Assembly: GCF_018403325.1 (NCBI RefSeq)
Contig: NZ_BOSL01000006.1
Coordinates: 62,001 to 126,000, forward strand
Source of the DNA: Paenibacillus vini
GTDB taxonomy: Bacteria; Bacillota; Bacilli; Paenibacillales; Paenibacillaceae
Length of the DNA: 64,000 nt
Direction of reading: 5' to 3'
The notes beneath the pieces are model-generated. The model saw only the letters and a program-made list of their open reading frames with translations, was not told the DNA's origin and did no database searches. This document shows positions 16,587 to 25,390 of the stretch, in pieces. Position 1 is the first letter of the stretch. Every line of letters begins with the position of its first letter. The translations under genes were made by a program, and so were the position numbers.

Positions 16587-17810
16587 ATGGTATTCAAATC
16601 AAAAATTCACGCTATGGTGTCCATTGCCGCCCTGGCCGTCACGATCGCCGGTTCGCTTCCGTTCTCATCTCCGGCGTCGGCAAGCGGTTCTCTTGCTCAA
16701 GTCTCAAGCGGGATAAAGGTCACTATGAACGGCGATGAATTTCAGCCGAATTCTGCTCCCTACATCAAAAAAGGCACGGTTTATTTGCCATTGCGGGATA
16801 TTGGAGAGCTGCTCGGGAGCGTTGTATTCTGGAACTCCTCTTCCAAAACAGTGACGATGACTTATCCGGAGTTGACGGTTAAACTGAATTACGGCTCAGA
16901 GAAAGCGACTGTGAACGGCAAAGCGAAAACCTTGACGGCGCCGCTCGGTTTGGTCAATGGAAGGATTTATGTTCCGCTGCGCTTTTTGTCCGAAGCGACC
17001 GGAGCTGATGTTAAATGGAATGCCAAGACACAAACGGTAAGCATTTCCCAATCGAATGAAATCGTGAAGGGGATTGGGGTCAACAGCAACATTTGGTTGA
17101 AGCGGGGAACCGGAGAACTTTATATTGCCCACCCATATGAACAAGCCCCGGTTAAGGTCGGAAAAGTGGATGCGGATTTCAAGGAATTGATATCGCTGAA
17201 TATGTTTATGACAAGCAATGGAAATATGCTGTTGACGATTATGGATAATCACGGAGAGCCTCATATCAATTACGACGTATATGGAGTTCTCGTGCGTAAC
17301 AACGCCATCGTGAGCCAAAAGAAAGCAAGCTATTTCCAGCGTTATGAAGAAAATGAGATTTACTATCAATATTTGGACGAGGCAAAGAATGAGTATGTTG
17401 AGCGTACTTTGCTGACGGACGGCAGGACGCTGAGCGTGTTCGATTCCGAAGGCAAAGAGGTTGAGAAATATGATCTGCCTACCTTGGCCGGCAAAGATGA
17501 GAACTATGCGGTTCTGGGAGCGGGCAAGGATTATCTGGTCGTCAGGCCGAACCGAAGTGGATTTGTTACGGTTATTGACCTGAAAAACAACACGAAGGTG
17601 GAAATGTACGATAAGGTGTTGACAGGCGATGATCTGGACTACGCCCGGAACAATGATGTCCCTTACCATGGAGATATCCTGGGGTATCTGGGCGAAGATA
17701 CTTCGACCGGAAACCTTCTGTTCAGTTACGACAGTCCGTTCGACAATAAGCCGATTAAAGTGTTTACTTATAACCTGAAAACCGGGAAAACGGGTACCCA
17801 TTCCGAATGA
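16587..17810 (+). CDS. Exported stalk-domain (copper amine oxidase N-like) protein
   Basis: A 407-residue secreted protein. A signal peptide (HAMVSIAALAVTIAGSLPF, predicted cleavage near ASA at residue ~32) precedes the stalk domain (residues ~38-150), shown by two GTVYLPLRDIGELLG / GRIYVPLRFLSEATG repeats and ADVKWNAKTQTVSI. The remaining ~250 residues are beta-rich, with no domain I recognise, possibly a propeller-like fold. Such stalk proteins are abundant in Paenibacillus envelopes and are usually wall-associated. GGAGG is 9 bases before the ATG. No enzymatic motif is visible. Confidence 0.8.
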   Translation: MVFKSKIHAMVSIAALAVTIAGSLPFSSPASASGSLAQVSSGIKVTMNGDEFQPNSAPYIKKGTVYLPLRDIGELLGSVVFWNSSSKTVTMTYPELTVKLNYGSEKATVNGKAKTLTAPLGLVNGRIYVPLRFLSEATGADVKWNAKTQTVSISQSNEIVKGIGVNSNIWLKRGTGELYIAHPYEQAPVKVGKVDADFKELISLNMFMTSNGNMLLTIMDNHGEPHINYDVYGVLVRNNAIVSQKKASYFQRYEENEIYYQYLDEAKNEYVERTLLTDGRTLSVFDSEGKEVEKYDLPTLAGKDENYAVLGAGKDYLVVRPNRSGFVTVIDLKNNTKVEMYDKVLTGDDLDYARNNDVPYHGDILGYLGEDTSTGNLLFSYDSPFDNKPIKVFTYNLKTGKTGTHSE

Positions 17811-17837
17811 CATATGTATAGCGGTATTAAATTCAAA

Positions 17838-17884
17838 TAAAAATGACGGTGCAGAGATGATAAATCTTCGCGCCGTCATTTTTA
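17838..17884. terminator. Bidirectional terminator between the stalk protein and rsmF-like genes
   Basis: AAAATGACGG (17840-17849) pairs with CCGTCATTTT (17873-17882), flanked by A and T runs. Confidence 0.8.
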
Positions 17885-17910
17885 TGTTGAGAATGCGATT
17901 CAAAGCCGAT

Positions 17911-19356
17911 TTATCCGGGCCACCGCAGGCCTTTGGGCAGGTGATTTTTGAGCTGGCCACCGCTCGCCTTGCCCCAGCCGAGCGGGAAGCACTCCCCGCC
18001 GCAGGCGATGGCGACCAGGCACCAGCCGCGCAAATCTTCAGGTACGGGGAGCGTTTCCCCGTGGAGATAGGCGGTGACGGAAGGTGAGTCCGCCGCGAGT
18101 GTCCAGACGCGGACGGCATCGTCACCGGCGGCGCTTGACGCCATGGCCAGTGCGTGTGCGGGCATAAACCGGCCCTTGTGATACTCGCCGAGCTGGAGAC
18201 CGGCACGCGGAATCTTTAGGCCGGTGAGACGCTCCGCATTCAAGGCGAGCCCCTCGCTGCGGGGCAGCAGGTACAGCGCTTCGCCGAACAGGATCGGCTC
18301 GCCGTCCGCGGCGAAGCCGGGAAGCTCGTCCGCGGCAAAGGCGCGGAACGCGTCCAAGGCGGCAGCGGTATCGCGGCCGCCGGCGGACTTGCCGCCTTGT
18401 CCGGCGCGATGGCGGCTGCCTGCACGCTCGGAACGCTTCTTGCTGTCCTTGTCTCGCCCAGGCTCCGCCTGCAGCGAGTTCTCGGCCACCGCCCCGTCGG
18501 CGGTTCGTTCCAGCAAGGCAACATAATGGCCTTCGCCTTCCTGGAGATGCGGCCAAATTCGTTTCTCGGCGCTCAGCTTGAGGAAGGGATACTCCGTCAG
18601 TAAACGGGAGATCGTGTCTTCATTTTCGCGCCGGTTGAAGGTGCAGGTGGAATAAGCCAGCTTGCCGCCCGGCTTCAGCATGGCGACCGCGTCACGCAGG
18701 ATATCCCATTGACGCGCGGCGCATAGCTCCACTGCGTCCGGAGACCATTCTTCTACGGCATCAGGGTCTTTGCGGAACATACCCTCTCCGGAGCATGGGG
18801 CATCCAGCATAATGCGGTCGAACGTGAGCGGAAAGCGGGAGGAAAGCTCTGCCGGGGTTGCGTTGGTAACCACGGTTCCTCGGATCCCCATGCGTTCCAC
18901 ATTCTCGGCGAGAATCCGTGCGCGCTGCGGATGGATTTCATTGCTGATCAGCAGCCCTTCGCCCTTCATTTTGGCGGCGATTTGCGTTGTTTTACCGCCG
19001 GGGGCGGCCGCCAGGTCCAATATGGTTTCACCGGGCTGAGGATTTAACAGTTCAACGGCCGACATGGCCGAGGGCTCCTGAATATAATAAAGTCCGGCCG
19101 CATGATACGGATGCTTGCCTGGGCGGTTGTTGCCCTCATAATAGTAGCCCGAATCGCACCACGGCACAGGACGAAGCCCGAACAGCTCCGATATTTCTCC
19201 GGCTGCGGCCGAATCGGGGCTCAGTTTCAAGGTGTTGAGGCGAAGCCCGTAGGTCCGCTGAGCTTCGTAACTGTGGAAAAACGACTTACTATCGGCTTCC
19301 CCCAGCATAGCTGAGACCTGGGCGCGAAATGCGTCAGGCAGGGTTGGCTTGGTCAT
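17911..19356 (-). CDS. RsmF-type rRNA (cytosine-5) methyltransferase
   Basis: A 481-residue SAM-dependent enzyme of the NOL1/NOP2/Sun family. The SAM site is ILDLAAAPGGKTTQIA; motif IV is DAPCSGEGMFRKDPDA, with the cysteine that releases product; motif VI is YSTCTFNRRENED, with the catalytic cysteine. GEGMFR is typical of RsmF/YebU relatives rather than RsmB. The C-terminal third (from ~residue 350) fits the RsmF-type RNA-binding region. A ~50-residue linker around residues 285-335 is rich in K, R, G and A (GRDKDSKKRSERAGSRHRAG) and lies in the most G+C-rich DNA nearby. AAGGAG stands 10 bases before the ATG. Confidence 0.88.
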   Translation of the reverse strand: MTKPTLPDAFRAQVSAMLGEADSKSFFHSYEAQRTYGLRLNTLKLSPDSAAAGEISELFGLRPVPWCDSGYYYEGNNRPGKHPYHAAGLYYIQEPSAMSAVELLNPQPGETILDLAAAPGGKTTQIAAKMKGEGLLISNEIHPQRARILAENVERMGIRGTVVTNATPAELSSRFPLTFDRIMLDAPCSGEGMFRKDPDAVEEWSPDAVELCAARQWDILRDAVAMLKPGGKLAYSTCTFNRRENEDTISRLLTEYPFLKLSAEKRIWPHLQEGEGHYVALLERTADGAVAENSLQAEPGRDKDSKKRSERAGSRHRAGQGGKSAGGRDTAAALDAFRAFAADELPGFAADGEPILFGEALYLLPRSEGLALNAERLTGLKIPRAGLQLGEYHKGRFMPAHALAMASSAAGDDAVRVWTLAADSPSVTAYLHGETLPVPEDLRGWCLVAIACGGECFPLGWGKASGGQLKNHLPKGLRWPG

Positions 19357-19382
19357 CGGCGATATGCTCCTTTTTACAGGTT

Positions 19383-19548
19383 GTTCAAAAAGTCATCTTT
19401 CCAGGACGAAGCAGATCATGAAGCGGATTCGACGTCGAATCTTGAATTCAGCCGGGCCTTCCGTTGCTCACGTACCTAATGTACGCTCCGCTACTCAGTC
19501 CCTATCTTCTTCCAACCTTCTCGGTCCTGGAAACCTGACTTTTTGAAC
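19383..19548. repeat. MITE-like element, 166 bp with 25-bp terminal inverted repeats
   Basis: The left end (19383-19407) and the reverse complement of the right end (19524-19548) agree at 22 of 25 positions, each beginning GTTCAAAAAGTCA and ending TTTCCAGGAC. Inside is a perfect 16-bp palindrome GATTCGACGTCGAATC (19426-19441) and a smaller GTAC-based repeat near 19470-19485. No transposase is encoded. Target duplication is unclear; only TT flanks both sides. It occupies most of the gap between the rsmF-like and glycosyltransferase genes and might also fold as RNA. Confidence 0.65.
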
Positions 19549-19697
19549 TTGATCTTTTACAAGAAATGTTACTTTCGCAGTTTAACATAACCTTTTTTAT
19601 TCTCAAAAGGGGAATGGATGTTCCGTCCTGCCTATGGCATAATGGAGAAGCAAGCGGTTCATCCGCAAACTAGAAAGAGAAGCAAAGGAGAACCCTT

Positions 19698-20822
19698 ATG
19701 AAATTGCTGCAAGCTTTGTTTTTTCCTCCGGAACAGCCGGGGGGCGTATCGTCGATGATTCCTTATCTGCAAGAGCGATTCAAGGCTCCCCATTGGGAGA
19801 TGGAGCTGTTCTCGCTGCCCAAGCGGATTCGCTCCAAAGGCAGCGGCCCCGTGGAATTTCAAACGTTCGATTGGCATGAATTTGAAGAGAGCCCGATCGT
19901 GCAAAAATATGTTCAAACGTACCGTGATTATCTCTGGTGGACGAGGCTGCGGCTTCAACGCTCCTATGATCTGATCCATGCCCATCACCCGATCGCGGGT
20001 TTGGCGATGAAAGAGGTTTTTCCGGAAACGCCGGTGATTCAGAGCATTCATTCCAGCTATGAGCGGGAATTGATTCTGAACGGACGGATAGAGGAGAACG
20101 GCCTCGAACACCGGTTTCTTACTTCCCTATATAAAGAGATGGAGCACAAAACTGACAGAATGTATACGGTCTCCCGCTCTTTTCGCGATTATTTAAGTCC
20201 CTATGTGACTCAGCCTGAAAATATTGGCATTATCCCGAACGGTTTCGATGAGAAACGGTTCAAACCGGTGCCGCATGAGAATGAAGTCGCACAATTGGTT
20301 ACTGTGTGCCGTCTCGTCCCTGCAAAAGGGCTCGATATCCTGCTGCAGGCTTGTTCCGAGCTCAAGTCGAGAGGGCTGAATTATGTCCTGCATATTATCG
20401 GCGACGGTCCGATCCGCAAGGAACTGGAAGAATTGGCCCAACGGCTCGGCATTTATGATGAGACGATTTTTTATGGATATACGCTGCATCCCGAAGAATT
20501 TATGCCCTTTTTCGATATATTTGTGCTTCCTTCCCGCGCGGAGGCGTTCGGGTCGGTATTTGCGGAGGCTGCGCTTTGCTCGCTGGCCCTCGTAGGCTCT
20601 GAGGTCGGCGGGATTGCGGAGCAAATCGTAGACGGCTCGAACGGGCTGCTGGTACCGCCTGAGGATCCCATCCGTTTGGCAGACGCACTGGAGAAGGTCA
20701 TCGTCGATCCCGCCTATCGCTATGAGTTGGCCCGGTCGGGATCGGATTATGCGAAAAACCATTATTCCCTGAATCGGGTAGTTCACGAGCTGAAAAAACT
20801 GTATTTGCAATTTGACCGATGA
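19698..20822 (+). CDS. Glycosyltransferase family 4 protein
   Basis: A 374-residue GT-B glycosyltransferase, cytoplasmic or membrane-peripheral. The acceptor half includes the glycine-rich FPPEQPGGVSSMIPYL loop near the N terminus and DLIHAHHPIAGL; the donor half includes VTVCRLVPAKGLDILLQA, GDGPIRKELEEL and the E-x7-E motif EAFGSVFAEA in front of SEVGGIAEQIVDG. It probably transfers a hexose from a nucleotide sugar to a lipid or polysaccharide acceptor; the specificity is unknown. AAAGGAG precedes the ATG by 7 bases. It lies only 13 bases before yhaO, so co-transcription with the DNA repair pair is likely although no functional link is obvious. Confidence 0.85.
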   Translation: MKLLQALFFPPEQPGGVSSMIPYLQERFKAPHWEMELFSLPKRIRSKGSGPVEFQTFDWHEFEESPIVQKYVQTYRDYLWWTRLRLQRSYDLIHAHHPIAGLAMKEVFPETPVIQSIHSSYERELILNGRIEENGLEHRFLTSLYKEMEHKTDRMYTVSRSFRDYLSPYVTQPENIGIIPNGFDEKRFKPVPHENEVAQLVTVCRLVPAKGLDILLQACSELKSRGLNYVLHIIGDGPIRKELEELAQRLGIYDETIFYGYTLHPEEFMPFFDIFVLPSRAEAFGSVFAEAALCSLALVGSEVGGIAEQIVDGSNGLLVPPEDPIRLADALEKVIVDPAYRYELARSGSDYAKNHYSLNRVVHELKKLYLQFDR

Positions 20823-20835
20823 AAGAGTGAATTAT

Positions 20836-22152
20836 ATGCCAGCATTTCGATTTATCCATGCGGCCGATCTGCATCTGGACACCCCGTTCTCGGGAATGAC
20901 CGGGTTGCCGGACCGGCTGCGCAGCCATCTTCGGGAGTCCACCTTCGCCGCGCTCGGCGATTTGGTGGACCTTGCCGTGTCCGAAGCGGCGGATTTCCTG
21001 GTGGTCAGCGGCGATATATATGATGCGTCGGATTCCTCGCTCCGGGCCCAACTGCGGCTTAAGGAAGCATGGGATAAGTTAGAGCGGCACGGAATTCCGG
21101 TGTACATCATCCATGGGAACCACGATCCGCTAAGCAGCAGCCGGATGCGCCTCTCCAGCCCGTCTAATGTGACGGTCTTCGGAGGCAGCCGGCCTGAAAG
21201 CGTTACGGCACGACGGCGCAGCGACGGACAACCTGTCGCGGTGGTCAGCGGGATATCCTATCCGACGGCATCGGTAACGGAGAATACATCGCTTCTGTTT
21301 CGGCGGGATCCCGATTCCGCTCTCTTTCATATTGCGCTTCTGCATGCCAACGTGGACGGACAGGAAGGCCACGATGCCTATTCCCCTTGTTCGCTGAAGG
21401 ATTTGCGGGACTCTGGCTATGATTACTGGGCGCTTGGGCATATTCACAAGCGTCAGGTACTTAGTATGTCCCCGTGGGTTGTATACCCAGGCAATCTGCA
21501 GGGCCGAAGTTTAAAAGAAACCGGGCCGAAGGGCTGTTATATCGTGGATGTCCCGGAGGACGGGAAAGCCGTTCTCCATTTCCGCGAGCTGGACCATGTC
21601 CGGTGGACCGAACTGGAAGTGCCGATCGGAGATCTGCCCACGGAAGAGGCCTGGAAGGAGCGGGTGGAAGAACTGCTGGAGGACTCGAGGGATCCGGCGG
21701 GCGGCAAAACCGGTATTATCCGGTTTACGTTTACCGGACGCGGACCGCTGCATCATATGCTCCAATCAGGCCGGGAATGCGCTGATTTGCTGCTGGAGCT
21801 GCAGCGCCGGGAGAGCATGCGGATGGAGGACGATCCGTCGACCGCTCTACAAGGTGTGGTGTGGCCCGTCGGTTTTAAGGTAAAGACGGGCGTGGATTTT
21901 GACAGGAGCCAATTGGTCCAGGAGGACAGCTTCCTCGGCGAACTGCTGAGGCTGGCGGACGAGGCCGAGAAGAAGCCGGAACTGAGGGATTCACTGGTGG
22001 ATTCCGCGCTTGCGCCTCTCCAGGAGCACCGTTATTTGCGCGGACTGATGAAATCGCTGGGTTCCGAGGAGCGGCTGGATTTGTTGCAGCGGGCCCAGGA
22101 GCTGGCCTCCTCCCTGCTGACCGAAGAGGGACCTAAGGGAGGGAACGCCTGA
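20836..22152 (+). CDS. yhaO: YhaO, SbcD/Mre11-like DNA repair exonuclease
   Basis: A 438-residue calcineurin-like metallophosphoesterase. The dimetal site residues occur in order: IHAADLHLDTPF (D-x-H), VVSGDIYDAS (G-D), IIHGNHDPLS (G-N-H-D), LLHANVDG (H) and WALGHIHKRQ (G-H-x-H). The last ~150 residues would be the ATPase-contacting cap. By analogy with SbcD/Mre11 it should cut DNA ends together with its ATPase partner, YhaN, encoded next. ATG 20836 is chosen because GAAAGAG lies 8 bases upstream and the upstream in-frame TTG falls inside the preceding gene. Confidence 0.9.
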   Translation: MPAFRFIHAADLHLDTPFSGMTGLPDRLRSHLRESTFAALGDLVDLAVSEAADFLVVSGDIYDASDSSLRAQLRLKEAWDKLERHGIPVYIIHGNHDPLSSSRMRLSSPSNVTVFGGSRPESVTARRRSDGQPVAVVSGISYPTASVTENTSLLFRRDPDSALFHIALLHANVDGQEGHDAYSPCSLKDLRDSGYDYWALGHIHKRQVLSMSPWVVYPGNLQGRSLKETGPKGCYIVDVPEDGKAVLHFRELDHVRWTELEVPIGDLPTEEAWKERVEELLEDSRDPAGGKTGIIRFTFTGRGPLHHMLQSGRECADLLLELQRRESMRMEDDPSTALQGVVWPVGFKVKTGVDFDRSQLVQEDSFLGELLRLADEAEKKPELRDSLVDSALAPLQEHRYLRGLMKSLGSEERLDLLQRAQELASSLLTEEGPKGGNA

Positions 22153-25100
22153 TGCGATTGGAGAAGCTGCAAGTTAGCGGATTTGGCCATTTGCATGGCC
22201 TTCAGGTGGAGCTCGGTGGTCCGGTAACCGTGCTATACGGCCCGAACGAAGCCGGGAAGAGCACGCTGCTGGGCTTTGTCCGGGCCATGCTATTTGGTAT
22301 CCCCTCGCGGACGTACGGACCGCAACGGTATGAACCGGTCGGCGGTGGAACGCACGGCGGGATGCTTGCCGTTTCCGGCGACGACGGAACGCGCTGGCTG
22401 ATCGAGCGCTACGCCCAGCCACCGGAAGGGGCCGGCCTATCGGGCGCACGGGGGGACCGGCTGCGGATTACCCGCACCGGCGCGGACGGGCAGCTCCTTG
22501 AGCTGTCTCAGGAGGAGATGCAGCGCGAGCTGCTTGGCGGCATGTCCAAGGAAATGTTCCGCCAGCTGTTCGCGGTCTCCCTTACGGAGCTGCAAGAGGT
22601 GTCGGCGCTTCAATCGGAGGAGATGAGCCGCTTCCTGTTCCACGCGGGGATCGGCGGAGGCGCCGCCGTCCTGCGCGGCGAGAAGAAGCTTGTCCAGGAA
22701 ATGGACAAGCTGTACCGGCCGCGGGGACGGAACCAGGAGATAGCGCAGATCCTGCAAGCCGTGGAACGGCTCGAGCGCCAGGCCGGCGCGGCCAAATCGC
22801 TGCTTCCGCGCTATCAGGAGGTGCTCCGGGAGCTGGAGGAGGTTGACGCCGGTTTAGCAACGGTCGAAGCGGCACTGTCCGAACGCGGACGGGCGGCTTC
22901 TCTCCTGAAGAAGGCGGCCTCCAGCGGGCCGGATTGGATCAGGCTGGAGGCGCTGCGGGCCGAGCTGGACGGGCTGCCGGAGCGCAGTCCTTTTCCGGAG
23001 CAGGGGCTGTCCCGCTGGCAGAGTCTGCAGGAGGAGAAAGAACGCCTGCGGCTCGAGTCAGGCGAGTTGAGAAGGAGAATCGCCGCGCTGCAAGGCGAGG
23101 AGAATGCTCTCGCTTTGCAGCCGGATGTGCTTAAACGGGAGGCCGGGCTTCGCGCTTTGGCCGGTCGGCTGCCCTCGTATGAGAGCGGGCTGCAGGACCT
23201 CGTCGGGCTCCGAGCGGAAGCGGAGCAGATGCAGGCCAAGCTGGATCAGGTTTTGCGGAGCATTCATGCCGACTGGACCGCGGAGCGGCTGCGGGCTTTT
23301 GCGGGAACCGTTGGTGAGCGGGAGACGGTGCGGCAGTATATGAGCCGTTTTCATGCTTATGACAAGGAAATGGACATGCTTCAAAATGAGCGGTACAAGC
23401 TCGAACGCGAAGCGGCTGGTCTGAAGTCCGCGTATATTCAGGCTGCGCAGCGGCTTGAGGAGAGCAGGGAGGCCGGACGCCGTCAGTTTGCGGACTTAGT
23501 CCCGGCGGAGCGATTGCAGATCCGTGAGTTGTGGAACGAGATCAGCGTGCTGCTTGACCGGTGGCGGGCAGCAGCGGCTTCCCGGCAGGAGGACCGGCGA
23601 GCGGCGGAAGCGGAGCAGGCTGCGCAAGCGCGAGTTCGTTCCCTGTACGGCCGGCTACTGGCCGGGACGGCTATCCTGACGATATTGCTCCCCGCTGCGC
23701 TGTGGTTCACGACGAAATCCGGCTGGAGCGCTTTGCTCGGCGGAATTGTCCTCTTGGGCTTCGATGTGTATCTGGCATCCGGTTTATTGTCGGGAAGCCG
23801 GAATCAAGCGGATGGCAGGAGAATGCGTCGCCGCAGCATTCACGGCGAGGCGCCCCTATCGTCCTCACCGGATGAGCGGAGACTGCGGGAGCTGTTGCCC
23901 CGGCTTATCACGCACCCTCTGTCGGCTGCGGGGCGTGTAGATGCCGGCTGGGTCGACGTCGAGCCTCAGGCATTGGAAGAGGAGGAACGCGGGCTCCGCA
24001 AGCTGATGGAGAATTGGCAGCTGTGGGATCAGCGGCATGAAGCTTTGGAAACGGCAGCCGAGGATTGCCTGTTTAAGGCGGAAGGAAAAGCGCGGGAACT
24101 GGAAGGATTGGAGCGAGAAATGTCTCGAAGGGAATCCCATCTTGCCGGGCTCTCGCAGGAATGGGAAGAATGGCTGCAGGAGCGGCATTTACACGGCGAG
24201 CTGTCCCCGGAGGCGGCGCTGGATGTGTTCCGGCTCGCCGAGCAAGGCCGGGATTGGCTCGGACGGCTGGATGCTCTGTCCCTCAAGATGACCGCTTTGC
24301 AGGAAGCGGCCGATGCATTCGAAAGGGATTGCCGGGAATGGACCGGAGATCGGAATGGATCCCCTGTCTGGAACGCTTCCTCCGAGCTGCGCAGAGCTCT
24401 GGCAGAGCTGGAAATTCAGCTTGACTTGAAGGCAAGGCGCGAGCGGCTTGCGGACAAGCGAATCCCTTTGGAAGAGGAGCTTGGACGAAACATGGATCGG
24501 CAGGAAGCGGTTCAGGCCGCCGAGCGCCACCTGCTCGAGGAAAGTGGAGCGGCAGATGGAGAAGCATATTTGCGCTACGGGGCCGAAGCGGAGCGAAAGC
24601 AGCAACTTCAGTCCGAGCTGCGACAAGCGGAGCTTGTGCTGTTCAGTTCGATGAGTGAGCCTCAGCGGGTTGAATTGGAGGAGTTGCTGCGCGGTCAGGA
24701 GGAGGAAATACTGACACGGTCCGCGGAAGCGGCTAGGATGAAGCTCGAGGAAGCAGAAGCCGAGCGTAGGCAGCTGCAAGAACGGCGAGGCCGGCTGCTG
24801 CAAGAGCAAGAGAGCCTGGAGGCAAGGGGCCTTCAGGAGGATCTGCAGCAGCAGCTAGCGGAACAGCAGGCCGCGCTGGACGGGGCGGTTGACCGCTATG
24901 CGGTCATGGCGGTATGCAACGAGTTGATTACGCGGGTCCGCAAAATTTACGAGGAAGAGCGCCAGCCTCAGGTTCTTCAAGCCGCGTCAGCCTATTTGGC
25001 GGAAATGACCGGCGGGACCTACCGGCGCATCCTTATGAAGATGGGAAGCCAGGAATTGATGGCGGAACACCGGGATCATGGCCCGATCAGCAGCTCGTAC

Positions 25101-25358
25101 TTAAGCCGCGGCACGGCCGAACAATTGTATCTGGCCATGAGGCTGGCTCTCTCTGGAGCTGTGTCCGGCCAAGCCGCGATGCCCGTCCTGCTTGACGATT
25201 TGTTCGTGAATTTCGATGCGGCACGCATGGAAGGCACCTTGTCGGTGCTGAAGCGAATTTCGGAGCGGCACCAAGTGATCATGATGACATGCCATGCTCA
25301 TGTGGTTGATAGCGTTAAAGCCCAGTTTCCGGGAGCGCAGATCATTGAGATGTCTTAA
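22152..25358 (+). CDS. yhaN: YhaN, SbcC/Rad50-like ATPase with central membrane-like hairpin
   Basis: A 1068-residue SMC-like ATPase, partner of YhaO. Walker A is GPNEAGKST (residues ~31-39); the signature LSRGTAEQLYLAMRLAL and Walker B MPVLLDDLFVNFD are near the C terminus, so the two half-sites come together as in Rad50. Long E/R/L/Q-rich coiled coils fill residues ~185-490 and ~600-960. Between them, at residues ~500-548, is a hydrophobic pair (TAILTILLPAALWF and LLGGIVLLGFDVYL), and there is no CxxC zinc hook anywhere. The start overlaps the yhaO stop by one base (TGATG), which implies coupled translation. Confidence 0.9.
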   Translation: MRLEKLQVSGFGHLHGLQVELGGPVTVLYGPNEAGKSTLLGFVRAMLFGIPSRTYGPQRYEPVGGGTHGGMLAVSGDDGTRWLIERYAQPPEGAGLSGARGDRLRITRTGADGQLLELSQEEMQRELLGGMSKEMFRQLFAVSLTELQEVSALQSEEMSRFLFHAGIGGGAAVLRGEKKLVQEMDKLYRPRGRNQEIAQILQAVERLERQAGAAKSLLPRYQEVLRELEEVDAGLATVEAALSERGRAASLLKKAASSGPDWIRLEALRAELDGLPERSPFPEQGLSRWQSLQEEKERLRLESGELRRRIAALQGEENALALQPDVLKREAGLRALAGRLPSYESGLQDLVGLRAEAEQMQAKLDQVLRSIHADWTAERLRAFAGTVGERETVRQYMSRFHAYDKEMDMLQNERYKLEREAAGLKSAYIQAAQRLEESREAGRRQFADLVPAERLQIRELWNEISVLLDRWRAAAASRQEDRRAAEAEQAAQARVRSLYGRLLAGTAILTILLPAALWFTTKSGWSALLGGIVLLGFDVYLASGLLSGSRNQADGRRMRRRSIHGEAPLSSSPDERRLRELLPRLITHPLSAAGRVDAGWVDVEPQALEEEERGLRKLMENWQLWDQRHEALETAAEDCLFKAEGKARELEGLEREMSRRESHLAGLSQEWEEWLQERHLHGELSPEAALDVFRLAEQGRDWLGRLDALSLKMTALQEAADAFERDCREWTGDRNGSPVWNASSELRRALAELEIQLDLKARRERLADKRIPLEEELGRNMDRQEAVQAAERHLLEESGAADGEAYLRYGAEAERKQQLQSELRQAELVLFSSMSEPQRVELEELLRGQEEEILTRSAEAARMKLEEAEAERRQLQERRGRLLQEQESLEARGLQEDLQQQLAEQQAALDGAVDRYAVMAVCNELITRVRKIYEEERQPQVLQAASAYLAEMTGGTYRRILMKMGSQELMAEHRDHGPISSSYLSRGTAEQLYLAMRLALSGAVSGQAAMPVLLDDLFVNFDAARMEGTLSVLKRISERHQVIMMTCHAHVVDSVKAQFPGAQIIEMS

Positions 25359-25390
25359 TCCGCGTAAAGAGCGCATTGTGCGGCCGGATG

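Noticed and set aside
16896-18206. A 436-codon open frame on the minus strand
   Set aside because: It lies across the stalk-protein gene and part of the rsmF-like gene, has no ribosome binding site and gives a composition typical of an antisense shadow.
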